Origin: Dethiosulfovibrio peptidovorans
GTDB taxonomy: Bacteria > Synergistota > Synergistia > Synergistales > Dethiosulfovibrionaceae
Reading direction: 5' to 3'
Assembly: GCA_002748665.1 (NCBI GenBank)
Contig: PDTB01000021.1
Coordinates: 62,001 to 126,000, forward strand
DNA length: 64,000 bases
This document shows, one piece after another, positions 15,954 to 24,746 of the stretch; position 1 is the stretch's first letter, and the number at the start of each line of letters is the position of its first letter. A program made the translations under genes and the position numbers. The notes below the pieces were generated by a model. It worked only from the letters and a program-made list of their open reading frames with translations, did no database searches and was not told where the DNA came from.

Positions 15954-16958
15954 ATGAGCGTGCTCCGTAAGAAAAGTACGATACTGCTGGTCTCCCTGCT
16001 TGTGCTGTACTTAGTGGGATTTCCGATGGTGTTCTCTCACGCGCCTTATTTTTTAGGTGTTTTGACAACAGCATCAGTTTTAAGCCTCATTAGCGGCGGT
16101 GTTTGGCTGATATTTTACATCGGACGTATAAACATAGGGCAGGGAGCTTTTGCTCTGGTCGGTGGATATACCGCTGCGGTTCTCATTACAAAGATGCAAA
16201 TTCCCTTCTGGTTTGCTTTGCTGGGCGCTGGTTTGAGCTCGGTTATCCTGAGCGTTGTTATTGGGTGGCCGCTGTTGCGCTTGAAAGGCGTCTATTTCTC
16301 CATGATAACGTTAAGTTTGACCGAAGTTGCCAGACTTGCGGCTCAGACTTTAACCCCGATCACTAACGGATCTAAGGGAATACTGAATATACCTTTGCCA
16401 GGGGCTTTGAAGGTAGGGGGTGTGACTCTCATCCCTGACTTTTCTACGGTAGATAAACATTTTGCTTTTTATTATTTAGGGGCGTTCTTGCTTATAGTTG
16501 GTTTTGCTGTTTTGTATAGAGTTGTTCACAGCAGATTGGGTTGGCTTCTCCGCTCTCTGTTGCAAAATGAGGATCTTGCCTCTTCTTTTGGTGTGAATGT
16601 TCCTAAACTCAGGGTCATAACCTTTGCGATTTGTGCTGCTATGGGTGGCGTAGGCGGTGCTTTTTTTGTCGTCATGCAGCAGTGTGTCTATCCGGCCACT
16701 TTTTCAGTGCAGGATTCCACATATTTCCTGCTGTATTGCTTTTTAGGTGGGCTTGGAAGCGTTTGGGGAGCTATAGCAGGAACCTTTGTGTTGTTCATCA
16801 GTTTTGAATTCCTGCATGGTCTTAACGAATATCAGCCCCTGATTTATTCCTTAATCATGATAGGGATGATGCTTTGGCTGCCTAATGGCATTATGAGTAT
16901 ACGAAGAGCTTTTTATGGTCGATTTTTGTCAAAAGACAGTTCGACGAATCTGAGTTAG
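15954..16958 (+). CDS. Branched-chain amino acid-type ABC permease, LivM-like
   Basis: The 334-residue membrane protein has the LivM pattern: INIGQGAFALVGGYTAA near residue 60, a SMITLSLTEV segment, the loop SLLQNEDLASSFGVNV and a C-terminal GGLGSVWGAIAGTFVL. ATG 15954 lies 13 bases after the LivH stop behind AAGGAGGG. It is the second transmembrane subunit of the transporter in the allantoin cluster. Confidence 0.88.
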   Translation: MSVLRKKSTILLVSLLVLYLVGFPMVFSHAPYFLGVLTTASVLSLISGGVWLIFYIGRINIGQGAFALVGGYTAAVLITKMQIPFWFALLGAGLSSVILSVVIGWPLLRLKGVYFSMITLSLTEVARLAAQTLTPITNGSKGILNIPLPGALKVGGVTLIPDFSTVDKHFAFYYLGAFLLIVGFAVLYRVVHSRLGWLLRSLLQNEDLASSFGVNVPKLRVITFAICAAMGGVGGAFFVVMQQCVYPATFSVQDSTYFLLYCFLGGLGSVWGAIAGTFVLFISFEFLHGLNEYQPLIYSLIMIGMMLWLPNGIMSIRRAFYGRFLSKDSSTNLS

Positions 16959-16970
16959 GGAGTGCCGTCT

Positions 16971-17753
16971 ATGTCCTTGATGCGAGTTTCCAATGTCACG
17001 AAAAAATTTGGTGGGCTTGTCGCTGTGAATAACGTGTCTTTTTCCGTGAACGAAGGAGAGATCCTCAGCATTATAGGTCCTAACGGTGCAGGAAAGAGCA
17101 CGCTTTTTAAGTTGTGTTCCTCTTTTTTGCCGGTCTCGTCTGGTGATATTTTTTTCAGGGAAAAAAATATCACCTCTTTGTCGCCTCATATCGTTGCTCG
17201 AATGGGGATTATCAGAACCTTCCAGGAAACTACGATATTTAAAGATATGACTGCTCTGGAAAATGTTATCGTTGCCCATCACCTCCAGAGTAAGGCTTCT
17301 TTAATGGGCTTCTTTTTCAATACGTCCACCGCGAGAAAAGACGAGGAGCGTTTTCGTCAGAGTGCGGCTGAAATTCTTGATTATCTGGGGTTGGGAGGTA
17401 TCAAGGAGACCAAGGCTTCTAATTTGCCTCATGGTTCTCTTCGTTCGCTGGGTATAGCTATCGGGATGGCTGCCTCTCCTAAAGTCCTCCTTTTGGATGA
17501 ACCTTTTGCTGGTATGAATTCCGATGAGACAGCTCAAGCTATGACGATGGTGAAGAGTATCAGAGAAAAAGGAGTGACGATCCTTTTGGTCGAGCATGAC
17601 GTATCTGCTGTAATGAAGATTAGCGATCGGATAGTCGTGCTTAATTTTGGCACCAAGATTGCCGAAGGATTGCCTGAAGAAATTCAAAAAAATGAGGCAG
17701 TCATTGAGGCATATCTTGGCAGGGAAGACGACGAAGAGGAGGTGCAGGAATAA
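16971..17753 (+). CDS. ABC transporter ATPase, LivG-like
   Basis: The 260-residue ATP-binding subunit has Walker A GPNGAGKST (about 33-41), Walker B VLLLDEP (about 165), a switch His in VEHD, and the divergent signature LPHGSLRSL that replaces LSGGQ, as usual in LivG. The C-terminal extension is LivG-like. ATG 16971 is preferred over GTG 16962 because GGGAG is eight bases upstream. It couples ATP hydrolysis to the LivH/LivM channel. Confidence 0.9.
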   Translation: MSLMRVSNVTKKFGGLVAVNNVSFSVNEGEILSIIGPNGAGKSTLFKLCSSFLPVSSGDIFFREKNITSLSPHIVARMGIIRTFQETTIFKDMTALENVIVAHHLQSKASLMGFFFNTSTARKDEERFRQSAAEILDYLGLGGIKETKASNLPHGSLRSLGIAIGMAASPKVLLLDEPFAGMNSDETAQAMTMVKSIREKGVTILLVEHDVSAVMKISDRIVVLNFGTKIAEGLPEEIQKNEAVIEAYLGREDDEEEVQE

Positions 17754-17755
17754 CC

Positions 17756-18490
17756 ATGTATTTTGAGGCTAAAAACCTGGTTCTGTCATATGGTCATGTT
17801 CAGGCGCTTAAAGATGTCTCTTTGTCCGTTGAAAAAGGGGAAATTGTGACCCTTATAGGAGCTAACGGTGCTGGTAAAACCTCTGTCTTGAGGGCAATAA
17901 CGGGGCTGAAAAAAATAAAAAACGGGTCAATTTCTTTTGATGGGAATAAATTAGACAATTTGTCAACGGAGCAAGTGGTGTCAAAGGGCATCGCTATGGT
18001 TCCAGAAGGACGGCATGTCTTCCCCATCATGAGTGTCAAAGATAATTTGTTGATGGGGGCATTTTGTCTGAAAAAAGACAAGGTTACCATAAAAAACAGA
18101 CTTGAAATGGTTTTTAATCGTTTCCCCCAGCTTAAGGACCGGTCAAAGCAGTTGGCTGGGACTATGAGCGGTGGGGAGCAGCAGATGCTCGTAATTGGTC
18201 GAGCTCTTATGGCGGATCCGAAGCTTTTGCTTTTAGACGAGCCTTCTTTAGGTGTGGCACCTATTGTTGTGGGTGAGATTGTCGACGTTGTTAAAAAAAT
18301 AAATAAAGAGGAGGGTGTCAGTGTTATTCTCGTGGAGCAGAATTCTCGAATGGCTTTAAAAATATCGCATCGTGCCTATGTGATGATGAATGGTGAAGTC
18401 GTTTTCCAGGGTAATTCTGATGAGTTGTACAACGATGAGCGGATTCAAAAGGCGTATTTAGGTGGAGATTTGAAATCTGCGTCAAATTGA
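17756..18490 (+). CDS. ABC transporter ATPase, LivF-like
   Basis: The 244-residue protein has Walker A GANGAGKTS (about 38-46), MVPEGRHVFP typical of LivF, signature TMSGGEQQML and Walker B LLLLDEPSLG. GAGGAGGTG lies within the end of the LivG gene and the start codon follows its stop by two bases. It forms a heterodimer with the LivG-like ATPase. Confidence 0.92.
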   Translation: MYFEAKNLVLSYGHVQALKDVSLSVEKGEIVTLIGANGAGKTSVLRAITGLKKIKNGSISFDGNKLDNLSTEQVVSKGIAMVPEGRHVFPIMSVKDNLLMGAFCLKKDKVTIKNRLEMVFNRFPQLKDRSKQLAGTMSGGEQQMLVIGRALMADPKLLLLDEPSLGVAPIVVGEIVDVVKKINKEEGVSVILVEQNSRMALKISHRAYVMMNGEVVFQGNSDELYNDERIQKAYLGGDLKSASN

Positions 18491-18511
18491 GGACTGAAGG
18501 GAGGAGCTTGC

Positions 18512-19066
18512 ATGATTGATAATAAGGTAATCGAAACGATTTTAGGTCGTCGCAGTCATAGGACATTTGAAGATCGACCTGTAGATACGAGTGTTGTCGA
18601 TGTTCTCTTGGAGTGTGCTTTTGCTGCGCCCAGTGCTTTGAACCTTCAGCCCTGCCATTTTATGGTTATAGATGACAGGGCTCTTTTGAACGCTATTGGA
18701 GACGGATATGGTAAGACTCGAATGGTGCACGAAGCTTCTCTCGCTATCGCTGTGTGTGTAGACGTGCCAAACTATGAAGAGAGATCAGGTCTCTTCGATG
18801 GAACCTGGATGGAAGATGGGGCTACTGCCATGGAGAATATGCTCTTGGCTGCAAGGGCTCTGGGGCTGGAGGGAGTATGGCTTCAGGTAGCGAACCGTTC
18901 TCCAAGAGAAGAAAATATCACCGCTGTGTTAGATATGGATCCAGGTTTCAGGGTTTTTGCTATGGCGGTACTCGGTTATCCTAAAGAGAAGCTGGCGCCT
19001 CATAAGGGAATTGATGAGAGCAGAGTTCATAGAAATGGAGTCCTCAGGGTAGAAAAAAGGTCATGA
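18512..19066 (+). CDS. Nitroreductase-family flavoprotein
   Basis: The 184-residue protein matches FMN-dependent nitroreductases: an RRSHRTFEDRPV start with the FMN-phosphate contacts, SALNLQPCHF around residue 45, and the C-terminal LGYPKE motif. These proteins use NAD(P)H for two-electron redox reactions on varied substrates. Its place between the transporter and allB suggests it takes part in the purine/allantoin route (for example a ring-redox step or disposal of electrons), but nothing in the sequence fixes a substrate. It is co-directional and 21 bases from LivF. Confidence 0.75.
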   Translation: MIDNKVIETILGRRSHRTFEDRPVDTSVVDVLLECAFAAPSALNLQPCHFMVIDDRALLNAIGDGYGKTRMVHEASLAIAVCVDVPNYEERSGLFDGTWMEDGATAMENMLLAARALGLEGVWLQVANRSPREENITAVLDMDPGFRVFAMAVLGYPKEKLAPHKGIDESRVHRNGVLRVEKRS

Positions 19067-19146
19067 TGAGTCAGAGAGAGACTGTTAGGAAGCCAGGGAA
19101 GCAAATCATCAGAATGATTGAGGCTGCGGATGTGGAGGTGTGAGCG

Positions 19147-20502
19147 ATGAAATACGATCTAATCGTGCAGGGAGGGAGGCTTGCCCTTGACGGTGGTGGC
19201 GTTATTGCTGATGTGGGGGTCATCGACGGCACTATCGTCTCCATAGGTTCGAATCTCGGTGATGCTGACGAAGTGATTGATGCATCTGGGTGTGTTGTTA
19301 CCCCTGGAATGATCGATTCTCATACTCATATATCAGAGCCCGGGCGGACGGAATGGGAAGGATACCTCACTGGCACGTCCGCTGCTGCAAAGGGCGGCGT
19401 TACTTCGTGCATTATGATGCCTTTGAATCAGATTCCATGTATTGAGGATAGTAACGCGTTAAATATTCAGTTCAATGTCGCTCAGGACAAGATGAAGATC
19501 GATATAGCTCTCTATGGAGCCCTGACACCAAGAAATCTGGGGATGCTAGAGGAGCTTGCTCAGGGGGGAGTAGTCGGATACAAGGCTTTCATGGCAACCT
19601 GTGGAGATCGTTCTATAAAGGGTGATATGATGAACGTTGACGATTACTCCTTGTATGCTGGGATGAAGACCATTTCCGAGACGGACAGAGTTTTGGCCCT
19701 CCACTGTGAAAATGCCGCCATAACGGATATGTTAGGGCGTTTGGCTGCGGAAAAAGGTCCTGATTCCTTGAAGGCCTATGTGATGTCTCGCCCTGTTTTT
19801 ACAGAGGTTGAGGCAGTGCGAAGGGCTATCTATTTGGCTGAGCAGGCGGGCGTTAAGCTCCATATATGCCACTGTAGTTGTCCCGAGGCGGTTTCGGAGG
19901 TCACCGCAGCCAGATTCAGGGGGGTACCTGTTTCGGCCGAAACCTGTACCCACTATCTTTATTTTTCAACCGAGGAGCTGGATGAGATTGGTACATCCGC
20001 TAAGTGTTCCCCTCCGATAAGAGAGGAGACGAATCGGGAAAGAATGTGGCAAAAGCTTTTTGCCGGTGAGATCGCCTGCGTTGGATCGGATCATTCCCCC
20101 TGTACGCCTGACTTGAAAGAAGGGACGGCCTTTTCTGCATGGGGTGGAATTGCCGGAATTCAGAACAGCTACGATGTCCTTTTCGATGAGGCTGTTCAAA
20201 AAAGGAGAATGCCCCTTAACCAATTTGTCGCTGTGACTGCGACCAATGCAGCGGAAATCTTTCATCTGAAGGGGAAGGGGCGTACGAGCATAGGGTACGA
20301 TGGGGATTTTGTTCTCATAAGACCCAATACGTACTACATTATTGAGGCGGATGGCCTGGAATATAAGCATAAGATAAGCCCATACGTGGGGCGATCCGTA
20401 GGATGTCAAATAGAGAGAACTGTCGTAAGAGGAAGAACTGTTTACTCTCGGAGTGGAGGCGTAAGTTCAACCTCATGTGGTCGTTTTATCTTGAGATGCT
20501 GA
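19147..20502 (+). CDS. allB: Allantoinase
   Basis: The 451-residue amidohydrolase is highly similar to E. coli AllB across its length. DSHTHISEPGR carries zinc ligands His59 and His61, VVGYKAFMATCGDR supplies the carbamylated Lys, ALHCENA and HICHCSCPE supply the other His ligands, and VGSDHSPC supplies the catalytic Asp. AKCSPPIR and the C-terminal KGKGRTSIGYDGDFV match too. It opens the hydantoin ring of allantoin to give allantoate, the substrate of AllC. It is the last gene of the cluster. A short out-of-place reading frame overlaps the stop of the preceding gene but is not convincing. Confidence 0.95.
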   Translation: MKYDLIVQGGRLALDGGGVIADVGVIDGTIVSIGSNLGDADEVIDASGCVVTPGMIDSHTHISEPGRTEWEGYLTGTSAAAKGGVTSCIMMPLNQIPCIEDSNALNIQFNVAQDKMKIDIALYGALTPRNLGMLEELAQGGVVGYKAFMATCGDRSIKGDMMNVDDYSLYAGMKTISETDRVLALHCENAAITDMLGRLAAEKGPDSLKAYVMSRPVFTEVEAVRRAIYLAEQAGVKLHICHCSCPEAVSEVTAARFRGVPVSAETCTHYLYFSTEELDEIGTSAKCSPPIREETNRERMWQKLFAGEIACVGSDHSPCTPDLKEGTAFSAWGGIAGIQNSYDVLFDEAVQKRRMPLNQFVAVTATNAAEIFHLKGKGRTSIGYDGDFVLIRPNTYYIIEADGLEYKHKISPYVGRSVGCQIERTVVRGRTVYSRSGGVSSTSCGRFILRC

Positions 20503-20826
20503 GGCGTATGTAATAGACAATTGGTATCTGAGTTGCTCTATTTGTTGAAGGGGTTCAGTGGAGAAAGCAATTTAATGAAATGCATGGCAATGGCTATAGA
20601 TAGCAAGGAAACTGATATGTAAACGACAATTAAGCTCTAGTGGTATTTTCATCTGCTCAAAATCAGTATCGTTCCCGCTACCCTGTAAGGCAAAACAGCT
20701 GATAGGGGCGATATATTCCCTTCTAGGAGCTGGTCAACACCTTTTGGGGAACTATGTCGTCTATTCTGTTTTTTGTAGGTAACGAAGATCTTGCGTGGGC
20801 TTATTGTACGTTTTAAATCCTTGGGT
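20503..20826. other. Intergenic region at the right edge of the allantoin cluster
   Basis: About 320 bases after allB contain no ORF with a ribosome site, no tRNA and no recognised repeat. Base composition changes from A+T-rich to G+C-rich across it, consistent with the right boundary of an acquired segment. No continuation of the truncated galE was seen here. Confidence 0.5.
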
Positions 20827-20864
20827 GAGTAGGCCGCTCCAATTGAGGCGGCCTACTCTTTTTT
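20827..20864 (+). terminator. Rho-independent terminator
   Basis: A perfect 11-bp stem (GAGTAGGCCGC and its complement) with a ten-base loop is followed by six T on the + strand. It would end transcription coming out of the allantoin cluster and may also block read-through between convergent genes. Confidence 0.85.
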
Positions 20865-20871
20865 GTGTCAG

Positions 20872-22038
20872 TTATCGGCAGAGTTTCAGGATCTCCAGTG
20901 CTTTCTTTGCATCGATGGGAACGAACTGGCCGACCGGGCCGTTCCAGTTGGTTTTGGTGGCCATCTCCTCCAGGCGGTCATCTGGAACCTCCAGCTCCTT
21001 CAGGGTTACTGGCATACCCAAGTTTCTGAAATAGTCCTCCATCACGGCGATCCCCCTGAGAACCATGTCCTCCGGGTTCCAGAAATCGGGCTCCAGGCCC
21101 CACACTCGGTGGAAAAATCGAACGAATCTGGGAATATCGTGGTAGTATACGGCCTTCATCCAGGCTGGGAAGACCACGGCTAATCCCGCTCCATGGGCCA
21201 CGTCGTACAGGGCACCGATCTCGTGTTCGATGCGGTGAGAGGCCCAGTCGCCCAGACGGCCGGTGTCTAAAATTCCGTTATGGGCGATGGTGGAAGACCA
21301 CATGATCTCGGCTCGGGCGTCGTAGTTTTCGGGATCTTTGAGGGCTACTGGCAGGTATTTGATCACAGTCTGAAGGGTCCCCTCAATGAGTCGGTCCGTC
21401 AGGTCAACGTTGGGGACGTTGGTGAAGTAGCGTTCCATAAGGTGGGCCATGATGTCCACCCCGCCAGCCGCGGTCTGATAGGCCGGAAGAGTCGTGGTCA
21501 GCTGGGGGTTGAGCACGGCGAATACCGGTCGGCTCAGGGGGGAGTAGAACGCATGCTTCAGCCATCCGTCCTCGTTCGTGATGACCGAGGCCTTGCTGGT
21601 CTCACTTCCCGTGGCCGACAGGGTAAGGACGCACCCCACGGGCAAGGCTGCCTTGGGCTCTACTCCTTGATCGAAAAAGTCCCACACGTTACCGTCGTAG
21701 GGGACACCTGCGGCTATTGCCTTGGCGGAGTCGATAACGCTACCACCTCCCACGGCTAAGATCAGGTCTACGCCCTGTATCCGGCAGAGGTCGATAGCTT
21801 CCCGAACCAGGGAAAGCCGTGGGTTGGGTACCACCCCTCCCAGCTCGATGAAAGCGATACCCGCCTCGTTCAGAGAGCGAACGATCCGATCATACAGGCC
21901 GGTTTTTTTGATGCTGCCGCCTCCGTAATGGAGCAGGACTTTCTTTGCTCCCCGTTCGGCAATCTCCGCCCCGACCTGCTTCTCAGTCTCCCGACCGAAG
22001 ATAATCCGGGTCGGGCTCTCGTAGACGAAATCTCTCAT
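20872..22038 (-). CDS. Iron-containing alcohol dehydrogenase, butanol-dehydrogenase (BDH/YqhD) type
   Basis: The 388-residue group III alcohol dehydrogenase has the nucleotide motif VGGGSVIDSAK (about 96-106), the LTLSATGSETS segment, and metal ligands in GGVDIMAHLMER (Asp and His), ASHRIEHEIGALYDVAHGAGL (two His). Family members reduce short aldehydes to alcohols with NAD(P)H and usually carry Fe2+ or Zn2+. The start ATG is at 22038. It stands alone, convergent with the allantoin cluster and divergent from the Nif3-like domain gene. Confidence 0.9.
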   Translation of the reverse strand: MRDFVYESPTRIIFGRETEKQVGAEIAERGAKKVLLHYGGGSIKKTGLYDRIVRSLNEAGIAFIELGGVVPNPRLSLVREAIDLCRIQGVDLILAVGGGSVIDSAKAIAAGVPYDGNVWDFFDQGVEPKAALPVGCVLTLSATGSETSKASVITNEDGWLKHAFYSPLSRPVFAVLNPQLTTTLPAYQTAAGGVDIMAHLMERYFTNVPNVDLTDRLIEGTLQTVIKYLPVALKDPENYDARAEIMWSSTIAHNGILDTGRLGDWASHRIEHEIGALYDVAHGAGLAVVFPAWMKAVYYHDIPRFVRFFHRVWGLEPDFWNPEDMVLRGIAVMEDYFRNLGMPVTLKELEVPDDRLEEMATKTNWNGPVGQFVPIDAKKALEILKLCR

Positions 22039-22165
22039 ACAGCATAAACCCCCTTTATAATGCGTATTTTTGATGGTGGTACATTAGTATAGCATGGGCG
22101 AACGTTTTTTTTGGTAGCGTATGTCGTGGAAGATTGTCCATACGTGTCGAGGAGGTCTGCCGTTC

Positions 22166-22498
22166 GTGTATGTCCTGTGTGTATATGTGCCTGAAGGGTA
22201 CGAAGAAAGGGTAAAAAATGCCTGCTTTGACGCAGGAGGAGGCTCAATCGGTCGCTATGATCGGTGTTGCTGGCAGTCCCTTGGCAGAGGACAGTTCCGC
22301 CCTCTTCAGGGTAGTTGTCCTTTTTTAGGAGATGAGGGAGAGGTGGAGTTTGTTCGGGAGTGGCGGATTGAGATGGTCTGCGACGACGATGTTATAGCGG
22401 ACGTGGTGACGGCGTTGCGGGATAGCCATCCGTATGAGACTCCTGCTTTTCATCTGATTCCAGCGCTTGGCGATGTGCTCTCTGAAAAACATCAATAG
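22166..22498 (+). CDS. Stand-alone Nif3/YqfO PII-like (NIF3 insertion) domain protein
   Basis: The 110-residue protein matches the inserted PII/CutA-like domain found in the middle of YqfO-type Nif3 proteins: VYVPEGYEERVKNACFDAG, GSIGRYDRC, FRPLQGS and the C-terminal DSHPYETPAFHLIP. The flanking Nif3 metal-binding domains are missing, so this is a free-standing version, a known but poorly understood family. GTG 22166 follows GAGGAGG by nine bases; the longer reading frame from 22121 has no ribosome site. Function is unknown; trimeric small-molecule or metal sensing would be expected from the fold. Confidence 0.7.
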   Translation: MYVLCVYVPEGYEERVKNACFDAGGGSIGRYDRCCWQSLGRGQFRPLQGSCPFLGDEGEVEFVREWRIEMVCDDDVIADVVTALRDSHPYETPAFHLIPALGDVLSEKHQ

Positions 22499-22505
22499 GT
22501 CTTTA

Positions 22506-22559
22506 TAAAAACGAGACGCCGGACCATTCGTTATTCGAAAGCCCGGCGTCTCGTTTTTT
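22506..22559. terminator. Bidirectional rho-independent terminator
   Basis: A 15-bp AAAACGAGACGCCGG stem and its complement are flanked by A and T runs. It lies between the convergent Nif3-like gene and the P-type ATPase gene and can serve both. Confidence 0.88.
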
Positions 22560-24438
22560 ATGGTGCTTGGTGTTTAGGTCTGTCGTTGGAGGGGTAGAGG
22601 GCAAGCGTTGCTGCCAGGATTACGACGAAGACGCTCCCCACGTTGTGGACAAGCGCTGCCCCGATAGGGCTCAACCATCCTCCGGCGCTCGCAGTCACTG
22701 ACAGTCCGTTGAAGGCCAGACCGAAGGCCACGTTGAAGCGGATGATCCACAGCATCCGTCGGGAGAGCCTCATCAGCCAGGGAATGCGGGAGAGGTCGTC
22801 CTGAGTGAGGGCTACGTCCGCAGCTTCCAGTGCTACATCAGTCCCCAGTTCGCCCATGACGATCCCGGTGTCGGCGGTTGCCAGAGCCGGTCCGTCGTTG
22901 ACTCCGTCTCCCACGAAGATCGTTGGGCCGTACGATCTCTTAGTTCGTCGAATGATTCTGGCTTTGTCGTCCGGTTTGAGCTCTCCGTAGCCCTTCACTC
23001 CCGGCAGAGCGGTGGCGACGGCCCGTACTCCAAGCGTGTGATCGCCCGAGAGTAGAGCCAGTTTTAGAACCCCCAGATCTTTCAGGGCGATCAATACATT
23101 GCTTGCCGCTGGACGAACCTGATCGGAGACGATGATGAGTCCCATAAGGAGACCATCCCGTTGAACGATAAGTGGCGTCTGCCCCTGCCTGAGGGCTTTT
23201 TTCAGGGAGGACGTCAGTTTGGAGGGAAGGGGGCGCTCTCCCCAGGAGGCCAGGCTTCCCACCGAGATAGAGTGGCCGTTCACCGTGGTGGTGATCCCCA
23301 GGCCGAGCTCTTGAACTCCGCCGTCAGAGGAGAGTTCAGGCAAGGCTTGATCGGCTGCTGCCTGGATGATCGCCCGTCCCAACGGGTGGGTGCAATCTCG
23401 TTCGGCTCCGGCCGCATATGCCAGAATCGTTGCCTCGTCAAAGCCAGAGCAGGGGATGACGGATGTCACCGTGGGGGAGCCTGTGGAGATCGTGCCTGTT
23501 TTGTCAAACAAAACTGCTTTTGCCGATGCTATGATCTCCAGGTAATGACCGCCCTTTACGAGAACTCCCTCTCGGGCAGCTCGTCCCAAGGCTGCTACGG
23601 CAGCCGTCGGAGCTGCCAGGATCAGGGCACAGGGACAGCCCACGATGAGTACGTTCACCGCCCGGTTAAACTGGCCGGTGGCGACCCAGGCTGTTGCGGC
23701 GCATATCAGGATAGCAGGTGTGAACCATGCGGCATATCGATCGATGAGGCGAACCGTTTCGGGCCGATCGGCCTCAGCCTGTCGGACCATGGCCACCACA
23801 GTACCCAGGGATGTTTCGGAGCCTACCTTGACGGTTCTTGCGGTGAGGACGCCATTGTAATTCAGGGTTCCGGCCAGAAGGCGATCACCAGGAGCTCTCT
23901 CCGCTGGAATGGGCTCCCCGGTCATGGTGGATTCGTCTACGGCCGATGTCCCCGTGAGCACGACGCCGTCGATAGGAATTCGTTCACCTGGTCTGATGAG
24001 CACCACGTCCCCTGGCGTGACCTGGTCGATGGGGATAGATCGGGGATCACCGTCCACGAGGACGGTCGCTTTTTGAGGTGCCAAACAGGCCAGGGCCTGT
24101 ATAGCTCTTCTGGCAGAGTCGCTGGTTGCCTGCTCTATGCGACCGCCCAGCGTCATGACGAAGCTGACCACGGCGGCTGCCAGAAACTCACCCTGGAGGA
24201 GACTGGCCACAATCGCGATGCTCACCAGCTCGTCCACGTTTGCCTGCCGTTTCCGAAGACCTTGAAACGCTCCCACGACGATAGGCAACCCGTTGATGCC
24301 CACCGACACCAGGGCCAGAAGGCTTCCGAGGATAGAAGGCGGATTCCCGTGGTCTAACAAGAAACTCCCCAAGGCCAACAGAGCTGCGAAAAGAGCTCTC
24401 CCCAGTTCAGGGGAGTACAGGTTTTTGTATATACTCAT
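22558..24438 (-). CDS. P1B-type heavy-metal ATPase lacking an N-terminal metal-binding domain
   Basis: The 626-residue pump has all P-type motifs: TGEP (actuator), the transmembrane CPC (Cys268, Cys270), DKTGT with phosphorylated Asp312, an HPLG nucleotide motif and GDGVND. It starts directly with membrane helices, without the usual HMA domain. The last-but-one helix reads GAALVHNVGSVFVV, where the HN.GS pattern differs from the M-x2-SS of typical Cu+ pumps and the D-G of typical Zn2+ pumps, so the exported metal cannot be fixed from motifs. The upstream CsoR-like gene, six bases away, argues for Cu(I) or a related metal. Confidence 0.9.
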   Translation of the reverse strand: MSIYKNLYSPELGRALFAALLALGSFLLDHGNPPSILGSLLALVSVGINGLPIVVGAFQGLRKRQANVDELVSIAIVASLLQGEFLAAAVVSFVMTLGGRIEQATSDSARRAIQALACLAPQKATVLVDGDPRSIPIDQVTPGDVVLIRPGERIPIDGVVLTGTSAVDESTMTGEPIPAERAPGDRLLAGTLNYNGVLTARTVKVGSETSLGTVVAMVRQAEADRPETVRLIDRYAAWFTPAILICAATAWVATGQFNRAVNVLIVGCPCALILAAPTAAVAALGRAAREGVLVKGGHYLEIIASAKAVLFDKTGTISTGSPTVTSVIPCSGFDEATILAYAAGAERDCTHPLGRAIIQAAADQALPELSSDGGVQELGLGITTTVNGHSISVGSLASWGERPLPSKLTSSLKKALRQGQTPLIVQRDGLLMGLIIVSDQVRPAASNVLIALKDLGVLKLALLSGDHTLGVRAVATALPGVKGYGELKPDDKARIIRRTKRSYGPTIFVGDGVNDGPALATADTGIVMGELGTDVALEAADVALTQDDLSRIPWLMRLSRRMLWIIRFNVAFGLAFNGLSVTASAGGWLSPIGAALVHNVGSVFVVILAATLALYPSNDRPKHQAP

Positions 24439-24444
24439 CGGGGC

Positions 24445-24720
24445 CTACTTTCCGAACTTTTTGAAAATGTCCACCACGTCGTCGATGAGGGCGTCATGCC
24501 CCTGATGATCTGCCATAGCCTGAGTGACGCAGCCCTTCAGATGGTTTTCCAGCAGGACAGCTCCCAAAGATCGTAAAGCGCCTTGAGCCGCAGCTACCTG
24601 CTTGATCACCTGCATACAATCCCTGTCGTCCTCCACCAGTTTTTTGATCGCCCGAATCTGTCCTTCGATTCGGCTGATACGATCGATGATTTTCTTGTGG
24701 TCCTCTCCACAAAGGGACAT
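24445..24720 (-). CDS. csoR: CsoR/RcnR-family metal-sensing repressor
   Basis: The 91-residue all-helical protein keeps the Cu(I) ligands of CsoR at matching positions: Cys35 (DRDCMQV), His60 and Cys64 (ENHLKGC). It would release DNA when loaded with metal and so induce the adjacent ATPase. ATG 24720 follows AAAAGGAGTGG; an upstream extension to 24792 would run through the promoter. A perfect palindrome 27 bases upstream is the likely operator. Confidence 0.88.
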   Translation of the reverse strand: MSLCGEDHKKIIDRISRIEGQIRAIKKLVEDDRDCMQVIKQVAAAQGALRSLGAVLLENHLKGCVTQAMADHQGHDALIDDVVDIFKKFGK

Positions 24721-24746
24721 ACAGCACCACTCCTTTTTTAGATACT

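Noticed and set aside
19063-19143. 26-codon frame starting inside the nitroreductase stop (ATGA overlap)
   Set aside because: Tempting as a coupled small protein, but it has no ribosome site of its own, a nondescript basic sequence and no evidence of conservation.
20503-20826. Right-hand remainder of galE
   Set aside because: No GalE C-terminal motifs are found in any frame here, so a simple insertion into galE cannot be shown from this window.
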